From Spirochaetota bacterium (GTDB lineage: Bacteria; Spirochaetota; Spirochaetia; Treponematales; Treponemataceae), in contig JAEWMY010000026.1 in NCBI GenBank assembly GCA_023393015.1, forward strand, positions 14,885 through 78,884: a stretch of DNA of 64,000 bases, given 5' to 3'. The position numbers and the translations under genes are program-made. Positions 14,301 through 22,930 of the stretch are shown here, piece after piece. The notes beneath the pieces were generated by a model. It was not told the origin of the DNA. It did not search any database and saw only the letters and a list, made by a program, of their open reading frames with translations. Position 1 is the stretch's first letter. Every line of letters starts with the position of its first letter.

Positions 14301-17024
14301 ATGAAACGAATCTATCGCCATCCGCGGGCGATCGTCGCGGTGATACTGGCCGTCACGGCGGCGTTCGCCGCGCAATTTCCGAAAATGGAGCTCGACAACA
14401 ACAATTACCGCTTCGTCCCGGAAAACGATCCGTCGCGCCTCCAGGCCGAGGCCATCGACGACGACTTCGGGAGCCAGGTGTTCATCCTCATCGGGCTCGA
14501 GCGTCCCTTCGATTCGGTTTTCGACGGCGACTTCCTGGCCCGCGTGCGGGATTTCGACGAGCGGCTGAAATCGCTCGGGAGAATCGATACGGTCAGTTCC
14601 ATCGTATCGACCGATTACATCACCGCGCGGGGAGACTCGATCGTCGTGGAACCGATCGTGCCCGAGGCCTTCGCGGGGAGCCCGGCGGAAATCGCCGAGG
14701 TTAAAAACCGCGTCCGTTCCTGGGATCTCTACGACCGCGCCCTCGTCTCGGACGACGAGAAATCGACGCAGGTGCTCGTCGCGCTCGACATGGAGTCCGA
14801 CGAGGCGGGAGGGGAGGAGAGTCTCGCGGTCCTCGGCGAGATCCGCTCTCTCTCTCGAGCCATATTCGACGACGGCACCAGGGTCTATCTCGCGGGCATG
14901 CCCGTATTGAGCTCGGACATCAATTCAGCGATGAAGGCCGACTTGCGGACGCTCATCCCGCTCGTCGTGCTCGCCGTCCTCGCTATCCTCTTTTTCTCGT
15001 TCCGCCGGGCCCTCGCGATCGCGCTTCCCCTCGCGACGGTTGTCATCGCCACGATCTGGTCGGTCGGAGCGATGCCGCTGTTCGGCGTCAGGCTGTCGAT
15101 CCTCTCGACCGTGTTGCCCGTCATACTCGTCGCGGTCGGGAGCGCGTACGGGATCCACGTCGTGACGCACTACCTCGACGACCGTCTCGACGGAAGGACT
15201 CTGACGAAGGAGGAACACGAAAGGCTCGTTCTCGAGCTCCTCTCAAGGATCGGAAAGCCGGTCGCGCTCGCGGCGTTGACCACCTTCGTCGGTTTCGTTT
15301 CCTTCTGCTTTACCTCGGTCCTTCCGATCCGGGAGTTCGGCTATTTTTCCAGCTTCGGCGTTGTAGCCGCGTTCGTCGTCTCGATGACCTTCATTCCGGC
15401 GGTGCTCCTCCTGCGCGGCCCGAAACCCCTTCCGCGGCGGAACTCGGCGGGAAAGCCCGCCGCGTCCGGCGCGGCTTCGGGGCCGTCCGCGGCGACCGGC
15501 GACCCCTTGAGCGACGCGATCGCCGACTCGTTTACCGCGGTAACGCGGAAGAAGCGGATCGTCATCCTCTGTTCCGTCGCGCTTATCGCCCTTTCCTGCT
15601 ACGGAATCACGAAGCTCGTGATCGACAACGTGCTGGTGGAATACTTCCGCGGCGACGCGGACGTCGCCGAGTCGGACAGGTTCATACGGGAGCGGTTCGC
15701 GGGCACGAAGACGGTCAGCGTCGTCGTGCGCTCGGACGAGCCGCTCGGCGTCCTGCACCCGGACGTTCTCGTCGCCATGGACGGCCTTTCCGCGTACCTG
15801 ACGGAGAGCGTGCCGAACGTCGGCAAGACGATGGGATTCACCGATCTCGTCAAGAGGATCAACCAGGTTTACAACGCCGACGAGGATCCCTCGGGCATCA
15901 GGCCTCAGGCGGCCCCTCTGGCGCCGGCGTCTGGAGACGGCGACGGCTTCGGCTTCGGCGACACGGGCGATTTCGGTTTCGGGGATTTCGGAGAGTCGTC
16001 GGAAGGCGATTCGGTTTCCGACGTCTCTTCGGCCGCGCTACCCTCGATTTCCGCCGGCACCATCTCCGACGCCGCCGCCGGGCGCGCCGCGCCATCCCGC
16101 GAGGAAACGGTGACACGGGACTCCCTCGTCGCGTCGCTTGACCGCGCGCTCAGGGAGACGAACACGGGTAACGCCTGCGTGAGGGATTTCGTCAAGGAAC
16201 TCAGGGCTTCCGTGAACTACGAAGGAGAGGCTTATTACGAGATCCCGGCCGACCCGGCCCGGTACGGAAAGACGACCAAGGAGGAGCTCGCCTCGCTCGT
16301 TTCGAACTATCTCGTCCTCCTTTCGGGCGACATCGGGTCGTACGCGAACGATCCGCTCGAGCCGACGGCTATACGGATGAACGTGCAGCTCAAGACCCTC
16401 GGTCAGATCGATACCGACGCGGTCGTCGCGAAGATCGAAGAGTACGCGCGCGCGAAATTCCCCCCGACGGTGGAGGTCACGGTCGGCGGCATCGCCTTCG
16501 TCGAGCGCTCGCTCAACCGGCTCGTCGTCCAGTCGCAGGTCGTGTCGGTCGTCATATCGATCGCGATGGTATTCGTCATTCTCTCGGTTTCCTGGGGATC
16601 CGTCTGGGCGGGTCTCATCGGCATCGCGCCGCTCGCGATCTCGATACTGCTCAACTTCGCCGTCATGGCCCTGACCGGCATCAAGCTAAACATCGGCACG
16701 GCCCTCGTCGCGAGTCTCGCTGTCGGTATCGGGATCGACTACACCATACACTATCTCGCGGCCTACAACCGGGAGTACGTCGCGCACGGGGGGGCGAAGG
16801 GATTTCTCCGGCGTACCTTCGTGACGTCCGGAAAGGCCATCATGATCAACGCCATATCGGTCGGGTGCGGCTTCGCCGTCCTGATCCTGTCCGAGTTCAA
16901 CATGCTTTCGCAGTTCGGCTTCCTCATCGCCCTCACCATGCTCTCGAGCTCGGTGGTCGCGCTGACGGTTTTGCCCGTGCTGCTTAACTGGATACGACCG
17001 CAATTCATCACGAAGGAGAGATAA
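14301..17024 (+). CDS. RND/MMPL-superfamily envelope exporter
   Basis: A 907-residue permease with two repeats of six membrane helices. The first helix is at about 8-25 and each repeat has a large periplasmic loop. The second helix of each half carries the sterol-sensing/MMPL pattern (GSAYGIHVVTHYLDD in the first half, VGIGIDYTIHYLAAYN in the second). Family members move lipids, hopanoids or other hydrophobic substrates outward. The second periplasmic loop holds a low-complexity insert around residues 545-570 with three FG(F)GD-like repeats. It is encoded with a LolA-like periplasmic protein and an outer-membrane barrel, which suggests a trans-envelope lipid or lipoprotein export route. An AAAGGAG ribosome site precedes the start. 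Confidence 0.9.
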   Translation: MKRIYRHPRAIVAVILAVTAAFAAQFPKMELDNNNYRFVPENDPSRLQAEAIDDDFGSQVFILIGLERPFDSVFDGDFLARVRDFDERLKSLGRIDTVSSIVSTDYITARGDSIVVEPIVPEAFAGSPAEIAEVKNRVRSWDLYDRALVSDDEKSTQVLVALDMESDEAGGEESLAVLGEIRSLSRAIFDDGTRVYLAGMPVLSSDINSAMKADLRTLIPLVVLAVLAILFFSFRRALAIALPLATVVIATIWSVGAMPLFGVRLSILSTVLPVILVAVGSAYGIHVVTHYLDDRLDGRTLTKEEHERLVLELLSRIGKPVALAALTTFVGFVSFCFTSVLPIREFGYFSSFGVVAAFVVSMTFIPAVLLLRGPKPLPRRNSAGKPAASGAASGPSAATGDPLSDAIADSFTAVTRKKRIVILCSVALIALSCYGITKLVIDNVLVEYFRGDADVAESDRFIRERFAGTKTVSVVVRSDEPLGVLHPDVLVAMDGLSAYLTESVPNVGKTMGFTDLVKRINQVYNADEDPSGIRPQAAPLAPASGDGDGFGFGDTGDFGFGDFGESSEGDSVSDVSSAALPSISAGTISDAAAGRAAPSREETVTRDSLVASLDRALRETNTGNACVRDFVKELRASVNYEGEAYYEIPADPARYGKTTKEELASLVSNYLVLLSGDIGSYANDPLEPTAIRMNVQLKTLGQIDTDAVVAKIEEYARAKFPPTVEVTVGGIAFVERSLNRLVVQSQVVSVVISIAMVFVILSVSWGSVWAGLIGIAPLAISILLNFAVMALTGIKLNIGTALVASLAVGIGIDYTIHYLAAYNREYVAHGGAKGFLRRTFVTSGKAIMINAISVGCGFAVLILSEFNMLSQFGFLIALTMLSSSVVALTVLPVLLNWIRPQFITKER

Positions 17025-17025
17025 C

Positions 17026-17829
17026 ATGAATCGTTTCAACAAAACGCTTGCTTCGCTTCTGGTGCCGTTCGTCCTTTTCGCCTTTCTCGCTCCGGCCCTG
17101 TCGGCCGAGGAAGCCCAAAACGCGCAGGCCATCGTCGAGGCCGCGAGAAACCGGCTCGACGCGAAGACCGTTTCGACGCGATCCCGGATGGTCATCGCGG
17201 CGAAGGGAGGAGCGACGAGCGAGCGGCTCATCGACCAGTATTCGAGCGACTCCCCGAAGGGTGACCGAACCATCATCGTGTTTCAGAAGCCCGCGAGCGT
17301 GGCCGGAACGCGGTTTCTCACCATGGAGAACAAGGGCGGCGACGACGACCGCTGGATATTCCTGCCGTCGCTCGGCAAGGTTCGCCGCATCGCCTCGGCC
17401 GAAGGGTCGGGGAGCTTCATGGGAACCGATCTTTCGTACGACGATATCTCGTCGGCCGATCGCGACGCATCGCTCGACACCCACTCGTACCTCCGCGAGG
17501 AGTCTCTCGACGGCAAGGCTTGTCACGTGATCGAGTCGGTTCCGAAGGATCCGAAGTACCAGTACTCGAAGATGGTTTCCTGGATCGACAAGGGAAGCCT
17601 CGTCGCCTGGAAGATCGAGCTCTACGGCAAGAACGGCGAGATCGTCAAGTTGCTCGAGGTGCTGGAAACCAGGGACGTGCAATCGCGCGTCACGCCGACG
17701 CAGACGAGGATGACGACGGTCGCCGCAAAGACGAGTACCACCATATACGTCGATATCGTCAAGTACGACGACAAGATCCCCGAGGGGGTGTTCACCGTCG
17801 ACTACCTTTCCACGGGGAGGGTGAAATGA
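17026..17829 (+). CDS. Outer membrane lipoprotein-sorting protein (LolA-like)
   Basis: A 267-residue secreted protein with a signal peptide of about 27 residues ending in LSA-E. The mature part follows the LolA-like 'outer membrane lipoprotein-sorting' pattern: an N-terminal helix followed by a beta-sheet half barrel, with DRWIFLPSLGKVRRIAS near 112 and GSFMGTDLSYDDI near 132, both typical of this family in RND-linked operons. It starts one base after the RND gene and ends overlapping the barrel gene (ATGA). It probably shuttles hydrophobic cargo through the periplasm from the permease to the barrel. Confidence 0.88.
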   Translation: MNRFNKTLASLLVPFVLFAFLAPALSAEEAQNAQAIVEAARNRLDAKTVSTRSRMVIAAKGGATSERLIDQYSSDSPKGDRTIIVFQKPASVAGTRFLTMENKGGDDDRWIFLPSLGKVRRIASAEGSGSFMGTDLSYDDISSADRDASLDTHSYLREESLDGKACHVIESVPKDPKYQYSKMVSWIDKGSLVAWKIELYGKNGEIVKLLEVLETRDVQSRVTPTQTRMTTVAAKTSTTIYVDIVKYDDKIPEGVFTVDYLSTGRVK

Positions 17830-19217
17830 GCGGAATGTCGCGCGTCATCGCGACCGCGTGCGTCGCGATTCTCGTTCTCGCGCCCGTATCCGCGCAGGAT
17901 GCGCCGTCCTTCGGCTTCGGGGACGCCGATGCACCGGCGTCCGGGACGGAATCCTCGATCCCCGACGGCGCCTTCGCGCCCGCTGCGGCCGCTTCGTCCG
18001 TCCGCCTCTCGGGCGAGCTTTCCGCCGGGGCGAGCGCCTTCGTCGACGAGCTTTCCGGCTCGACCTCGCGGGAGACGCTCGAGCTCGGCGACCTCTTTTC
18101 GGGCGTCGTGAATCTCTCCGTCTCCGGCGCGATGGCCGACGGCTACCTGTCGTTGGAAGCCGAGAATCCGGAAACGGGAGATTCCCCCTTCGTGATCGAC
18201 GAGGCCTATGTCCGCGCCTATCTCGGCAAGACGGATATCGAGGCGGGGCTACGGAAACTCGCCTGGGGCCGCGCCGACAGCCAGGGCCCGCTCGACGTCG
18301 TGAACCCGCAGGACCAATCGGACCTCACGGTCGTCGACGAGATGGAGCGGAAAATCGCGCGCCCCCTCGTGCGCGTCTCTCGTTCCCTCGCCCCGATGAC
18401 CCGCGTCGAGGCCGTTCTCCTTCCCTCGTTCGAGGGGGAAGGCTTCGCGACCGACGGTCGCTGGGTGCCCGGAAAGATGATCGAGCTCGAGGCCGCCATG
18501 CAGCAGATTGTCGTAGCGTACGCCGTCACGGGCGACGTAACGCGCGTCGAGGAGGAGAGCGACGGGCTCGGGCACTGGCAGGCGGGACTTCGCTTCACGA
18601 CGACGGTCGGTTCGGTCGACCTCGGGGCGCAGTACTTCTACGGGTATCTCAAGCGGCCGGCCGTGAAGGTCACTCTCGTGCCGGGAACGAGCCTCGACAT
18701 CGAGACGCTCTATAATCGCTATCACCAGATAGGTCTCGATTGCGCCACGGTACTCGCGGGGACGAATCTCCGCGCCGAGCTCGGGGTCAACCTCACCGAA
18801 GACATGGCGGGAGACGATCCGTCGACGTACAACCCCTCGATCGTATGGTCGCTCGGGTTCGACCGCGACGTGATCGCGGGTCTCAACCTGAATCTCCAGG
18901 GCACGGGCTCCGTGCGCCTCATGGACGGCGGCGTGGGAGAGGAACCGTTCGACTTCGAGGACGGAACCGACATGACCAGGACCCGTATCACGGCCGTCGT
19001 TTCGAAGAAACTCTTTCGCGACGAGCTCGAGCTCAAGACGACCGCGATATTCGGCGTCGAGGACGGGGACTATTATCTGATTCCCGCGGCGAGCTGGACG
19101 CGCGACGACCTCTCGTTCGAGCTGTCGACGGGCGTTTTCGGCGGGCGTCGTTCCGGAGAGCTCGGCTGTTATGACGACAACGATTACCTGAAGGCCTCGG
19201 TAACGGTCAGTTTCTAG
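17826..19217 (+). CDS. Outer-membrane beta-barrel protein of the RND operon
   Basis: A 463-residue protein. The frame is open far upstream, but the ATG at 17826 overlaps the previous stop and begins a signal peptide (1-23/24, ending VSAQ). The rest alternates hydrophobic and polar residues and ends in VTVSF, with the terminal aromatic residue expected for Bam-inserted barrels. The mature N-terminus starts DAPSFGFGD, repeating a motif also found in the periplasmic loop of the RND permease encoded upstream. It is the likely outer-membrane end of the export system. Its 3' end overlaps the convergent zwf gene by 11 bases. Confidence 0.8.
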   Translation: MSGMSRVIATACVAILVLAPVSAQDAPSFGFGDADAPASGTESSIPDGAFAPAAAASSVRLSGELSAGASAFVDELSGSTSRETLELGDLFSGVVNLSVSGAMADGYLSLEAENPETGDSPFVIDEAYVRAYLGKTDIEAGLRKLAWGRADSQGPLDVVNPQDQSDLTVVDEMERKIARPLVRVSRSLAPMTRVEAVLLPSFEGEGFATDGRWVPGKMIELEAAMQQIVVAYAVTGDVTRVEEESDGLGHWQAGLRFTTTVGSVDLGAQYFYGYLKRPAVKVTLVPGTSLDIETLYNRYHQIGLDCATVLAGTNLRAELGVNLTEDMAGDDPSTYNPSIVWSLGFDRDVIAGLNLNLQGTGSVRLMDGGVGEEPFDFEDGTDMTRTRITAVVSKKLFRDELELKTTAIFGVEDGDYYLIPAASWTRDDLSFELSTGVFGGRRSGELGCYDDNDYLKASVTVSF

Positions 19218-20805
19218 CGCGCGGGACGGGACACACGAGATGCGTCTCGTCGAGCCATTTGACCCCGGCCGCGCGGGCGAGGGCGTTCGCGGCCTCGGGT
19301 CCCGCGCTTCCGTTTTCGTAAACGTGGAGCGGGAAATCCGGCTCCTTCCACGCGTCGAGTATCGGGTTCGAGATTCGCCAGCAGGACAGCACCTCGTTCG
19401 CCGAGGCGAACAGGGTGCGGTCCCCGCGCATTCCGTCGACGAGGACCCGCTCGTAGGCGTCGGGTATCGCCGTCTCGTCGGAGCGGTAGCAATAGTCGAG
19501 CTGTACGTCGTCGAAGAGCGAGTCGAAGCCGGGTTTTTTTATCCTGAGGTCGACGGCGATTCCCTCGTTCGGCTGTATGCGGATCGTAAGCACGTTGCAT
19601 TCGCCGAACGCGGGCGAACCGCTTCCGGCGGTTACGCCGCCATCTCCCGCGCCGCCCGCGACGGCGTCCGCGCCCGCGCCATCTCCCGCGACGGCGTCCG
19701 CGCCCGCGCAGTTCCCCGACTCGCCGTCCCCGAAGACCATGTTGATCTCCGTGACCTTTTCCCTCAGCATCTTTCCCGTTCGCAGGAGTACGGGAACGCC
19801 GCGCCACTCGTCCGAGTCGATCGAAAGGCGAAGCGCCGCGTAGGTTTCGGTCATCGACCCGACCTTGCCGGTTTCGTCGCGATACGACGCGTATTGGCCG
19901 CGCACGGTATCGTCGCGCATGCGTTCCGCGGCGGGAGGAACTACCTTCGCGAGCAGTTCCTCCTTGGCCTTGTGAATGGAATCGCTGTCCATGGAGTCGG
20001 GGCGGCGCATGGTGACGAGCGCGAGCAACTGCAGCAGGTGACTTTGCACGAGGTCCCTGAGGGCGCCCATCCGCTCGTAAAACGCCGTCCTTCCCTCGAT
20101 GCCGATGGACTCGTTCGCCGAGATCATGATGGCCCGCACGCGATCGCGGTTCCAGCTTCCCCGGAAGAGCGGGTTTCCGAAACGGAACGCCAGGATATTC
20201 TGCGCCGTTTCCTTCGCGAGATAGTGGTCTATGCGGAATATCTGCTCCTCGTCGAAATCGCGGTCGAGTCGCTCGATGAGCTCGCGGGCCGTCTCGAGGT
20301 TTTCGCCGAAGGGCTTTTCGATGAGGAAGCGGCTCTCGCGCCCTTCCGGGCCGCGCCGGTTTATATCGGGCTTTCCGAGCCGCGCCGTAACCGTGCCGAA
20401 CAGATTCGCCGGAATGGCGAGATAGAAGAGGCGGTTGAGCGGTTCTCCCGCGTTCGCGTCGATCCTGTCGAGTTCCCGCGCGAGCAGACCGTAGTCTCCC
20501 TCCCGCGAAATGTCCATGTCGAGAATCGAGAGCATACTCTCGAGCCGCGAAAGCGTTTCGTTGCGGGGGAGCGCGCCGTCACGTCCGTTCGTATCCGTTT
20601 CCGGCCCCTCGCGCGACACCGCGTCCCGAACGACCGCGATGACGTCGCCGACCGTCGTGCCCTTTCGGGAAATTCCCAGGACGCGGAATCCGTCGGGCAG
20701 TACGCCCCGACGGGTAAGGTGATAGAGGGCGGGAAGGAGTTTTCGTTTCGAGAGGTCCCCGGTCAGCCCGAAGATGACAAGCACGGTGCGCGAAAGTCGT
20801 TCCAT
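19207..20805 (-). CDS. zwf: Glucose-6-phosphate 1-dehydrogenase with low-complexity insert
   Basis: A 532-residue enzyme. The NADP site is GLTGDLSKRKLLP (13-25), the substrate-binding RIDHYLAKE begins at 191, and the catalytic His256 lies in DLVQSHLLQ. It oxidises glucose 6-phosphate to 6-phosphogluconolactone, which is hydrolysed by the product of the gene three bases upstream. Residues about 361-400 are an Ala/Gly/Asp-rich insert built partly of a repeated decapeptide (AGADAVAGDG then AGADAVAGGA) placed between VFGDGES and the CNVLTIRIQPNEG strand. Homologues I know lack it. It should loop out from the beta domain. Confidence 0.95.
   Translation of the reverse strand: MERLSRTVLVIFGLTGDLSKRKLLPALYHLTRRGVLPDGFRVLGISRKGTTVGDVIAVVRDAVSREGPETDTNGRDGALPRNETLSRLESMLSILDMDISREGDYGLLARELDRIDANAGEPLNRLFYLAIPANLFGTVTARLGKPDINRRGPEGRESRFLIEKPFGENLETARELIERLDRDFDEEQIFRIDHYLAKETAQNILAFRFGNPLFRGSWNRDRVRAIMISANESIGIEGRTAFYERMGALRDLVQSHLLQLLALVTMRRPDSMDSDSIHKAKEELLAKVVPPAAERMRDDTVRGQYASYRDETGKVGSMTETYAALRLSIDSDEWRGVPVLLRTGKMLREKVTEINMVFGDGESGNCAGADAVAGDGAGADAVAGGAGDGGVTAGSGSPAFGECNVLTIRIQPNEGIAVDLRIKKPGFDSLFDDVQLDYCYRSDETAIPDAYERVLVDGMRGDRTLFASANEVLSCWRISNPILDAWKEPDFPLHVYENGSAGPEAANALARAAGVKWLDETHLVCPVPRARN
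19639..19709. repeat. In-frame 30-base minisatellite inside zwf
   Basis: A 25-base stretch at 19655-19679 recurs identically at 19685-19709, a period of 30 bases. The 13-base GCCATCTCCCGCG also occurs twice (from 19639 and 19678). The period is a multiple of three, so copy-number changes would lengthen or shorten the G6PDH loop without a frameshift. Confidence 0.75.
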
Positions 20806-20808
20806 CTG

Positions 20809-21531
20809 TTATCCTCGGGCGTCCAGATCGGTATAAAGCACGGATTCCCGCGCGAGCGAGATGAGCCGCGCCGGAGGCTCGAGCGCGGGGCCGTCCGAGC
20901 GGAGCGAATCGACGGCGGCCCGTTTTTTCTCTCCCGTGGCAAGCGCGACGGCGTAGTCGACGTGCCGGAAGAAGGCGGGCGTCATCGTTATCCGCGTGAA
21001 GATCGCTGAGCGGTAGGCGATCGCGTACACCGAGTCGTCCGGGCTTATCGCCGCGGCCGGGCTTCCGGGCAGGATGCCCGCGGTATGCCCGTCCTCGCCG
21101 ACGCCGAAGAGTCCCACTACGAAAAGATCGTCATGACCGCGCCTGACCGCCGCGTCGGCCAGAATGTCGCCGAAGACCCGCGCCGCCTCGTCTTCGCCGC
21201 CCTTCGATCCAGAACCTTCCCTCAGTACGGGAAAGCTCGCGAACGATGCCGGCTCGAAGCCGTTCTCGAGGAGGCTTCGCCAGTTCGAGTCGGGGTGACC
21301 GGCGGGACCGTACCGTTCGTCAGCGAGGGTCACCGACATGAGCAGTTTGAGGATTTTCTCCCGGTCGCGGAACTCGCGGGCCAGTCCCGCGCATACGGCC
21401 GCGGCAACCGGGGCGGTCGAGCCGCCCGACGCGACGAAGAGCACCGGGCGGTTCGCCTTCAGCCTCGAGACGATCTTTCGCGCGAGGGCGTCGCGCACGG
21501 TTTCCACCGATTGAATCCGCGTTATGGTCAT
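20809..21531 (-). CDS. pgl: 6-phosphogluconolactonase
   Basis: A 240-residue protein of the DevB/SOL branch of the glucosamine-6-phosphate isomerase fold. Motifs are LFVASGGSTAPV near residue 31 (phosphate loop), LADERYGP near 69 with SNWR, and GVGEDGHTAGILPG near 147 with the catalytic His. It hydrolyses 6-phosphogluconolactone in the oxidative pentose phosphate pathway, directly after the Zwf step, and the two genes are three bases apart. No ribosome site precedes its ATG, and the promoter -10 lies six bases upstream. Confidence 0.93.
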   Translation of the reverse strand: MTITRIQSVETVRDALARKIVSRLKANRPVLFVASGGSTAPVAAAVCAGLAREFRDREKILKLLMSVTLADERYGPAGHPDSNWRSLLENGFEPASFASFPVLREGSGSKGGEDEAARVFGDILADAAVRRGHDDLFVVGLFGVGEDGHTAGILPGSPAAAISPDDSVYAIAYRSAIFTRITMTPAFFRHVDYAVALATGEKKRAAVDSLRSDGPALEPPARLISLARESVLYTDLDARG

Positions 21532-21537
21532 GCGTTA

Positions 21538-21566
21538 AGTATACGGACAAAGGGCGGTTCCGTGCA
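21538..21566 (-). promoter_or_regulatory. Putative leaderless promoter of pgl-zwf
   Basis: On the minus strand TATACT occupies 21543-21538 and is followed by only six bases before the ATG at 21531. The -35 (21566-21561, TGCACG) is a weak match at 17-base spacing. Confidence 0.55.
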
Positions 21567-21580
21567 CGCTTTTTATCGAA

Positions 21581-22777
21581 TTATTCGCGCACTCCGTAGG
21601 TATCCACGACGAAGTCGATATCCTTGTCGCCCCTGCCGGAAAGGTTGACGAGCACGCTCTTGCGTGGGTTCTCGGCCGCGTATTTCATGGCGTACGAGAC
21701 GGCATGCGCGCTTTCGAGCGCCGGGATGATGCCTTCGACCCTCGAGAGGGTGTAGAAGGCGTCAAGGCAGTCCGCGTCGCTCGCGGTGGTGTACTCGATC
21801 CGTCCCGCGTCCTTGAGCATGCAGTGTTCGGGGCCGGAACCCGGATAGTCGAGGCCGCTCGCGATCGAGTAAACGGGCGCGGGCTCTCCCTTTTCGTCCT
21901 GCAGGAGGTAGCTCCGGAATCCGTGGAGGACGCCGGGCTTTCCGTAGCTCATGCTCGCGGCGTGGTCGCCCATCTTGAGCGAGCGGCCCGAGGGTTCGAC
22001 GCCGACGAGACGAACGTCGTCCTCGATGAAGCCGGAGAATATGCCCATGGCGTTCGAGCCTCCGCCGACGCACGCGGTTACCGTATCGGGCAGCTCGCCG
22101 GTCATCTCCAGGAACTGCTCGCGCGCCTCGACGCCGACGACGTGCTGGAAGTCGCGCACCATCATCGGGAAGGGGTGCGGGCCGACGACCGAGCCGATGC
22201 AGTAGATGGCGGTAACCGGGTCCTTGAGGTAGGCCTCGAAGGCGGAGTCTACCGCCTCTTTGAGGGTTTTCAGCCCGTGGGTGACGGGGACGACCTTCGC
22301 CCCGAGGAGCCGCATCCTGACGACGTTCGGGTGTTCCTTGGCTATGTCCACCTCGCCCATGTGGATCTCGCACTCGAGACCGAAATAGGCTGCCGCCGTC
22401 GCGAGCGCGACGCCGTGCTGTCCCGCGCCCGTCTCGGCGATAAGTTTTTTCTTTCCGAGATATTTCGCGAGCAAGCCCTCGCCCATGCAATGGTTAAGCT
22501 TGTGCGCGCCGGTGTGATTGAGGTCCTCGCGCTTGAGGTATATACGCCCGTTCGTCCGGGTCGAAAGGTTCTTGCAGTAGAAAGTCGGCGTCGGCCGTCC
22601 CTGAAAGTGCTTGCGTATGCTCCGGAGTTCCGAGATGAAGTCATGCGACTTGCTGATGGAATAGTACGCGTCGGTTATCGTGTCCATCTCCGCCTGGAGC
22701 TGGGGAGGAATGAACGATCCCCCGTATTCGCCGAAAAAGCCCTTCTGGTCCGGTTGCGTCTTTAAATACCCAGCCAT
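21581..22777 (-). CDS. trpB: Tryptophan synthase beta chain
   Basis: A 398-residue PLP enzyme. The start at 22777 is chosen for its AAGGAG ribosome site; an in-frame ATG 33 bases upstream has none. PLP-binding Lys93 is in HTGAHKLN, catalytic Glu115 in AETGAGQHG, and the phosphate-binding glycines in CVGGGSNAMG. TrpB joins indole and serine to make tryptophan. No trpA or other trp gene is nearby, so the enzyme may salvage indole or pair with an alpha subunit encoded elsewhere. The sequence is of the TrpB1 type although some otherwise common positions differ (KLNHCMG for KINNALG). Confidence 0.93.
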   Translation of the reverse strand: MAGYLKTQPDQKGFFGEYGGSFIPPQLQAEMDTITDAYYSISKSHDFISELRSIRKHFQGRPTPTFYCKNLSTRTNGRIYLKREDLNHTGAHKLNHCMGEGLLAKYLGKKKLIAETGAGQHGVALATAAAYFGLECEIHMGEVDIAKEHPNVVRMRLLGAKVVPVTHGLKTLKEAVDSAFEAYLKDPVTAIYCIGSVVGPHPFPMMVRDFQHVVGVEAREQFLEMTGELPDTVTACVGGGSNAMGIFSGFIEDDVRLVGVEPSGRSLKMGDHAASMSYGKPGVLHGFRSYLLQDEKGEPAPVYSIASGLDYPGSGPEHCMLKDAGRIEYTTASDADCLDAFYTLSRVEGIIPALESAHAVSYAMKYAAENPRKSVLVNLSGRGDKDIDFVVDTYGVRE

Positions 22778-22930
22778 GATACACTCCTTATGGTATCCGT
22801 ATGGTAGCATGCATCGCTGTTTCTGTAAATAGAAACATTGAAAAAATCGGGATTACTGTACATCGACCGCCGGGTAAGCTATTATTAACTTCGTGGATTT
22901 CGCGGATAATCGCTTTGCAAGAAGGAAAGG

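Noticed and set aside
17520..17825. N-terminal extension of the barrel protein
   Set aside because: It overlaps the LolA-like gene in another frame; the signal peptide begins at 17826.
19240..21009. 589-residue open frame on the plus strand
   Set aside because: Antisense to zwf and pgl, both firmly identified. No ribosome site and no domain pattern.
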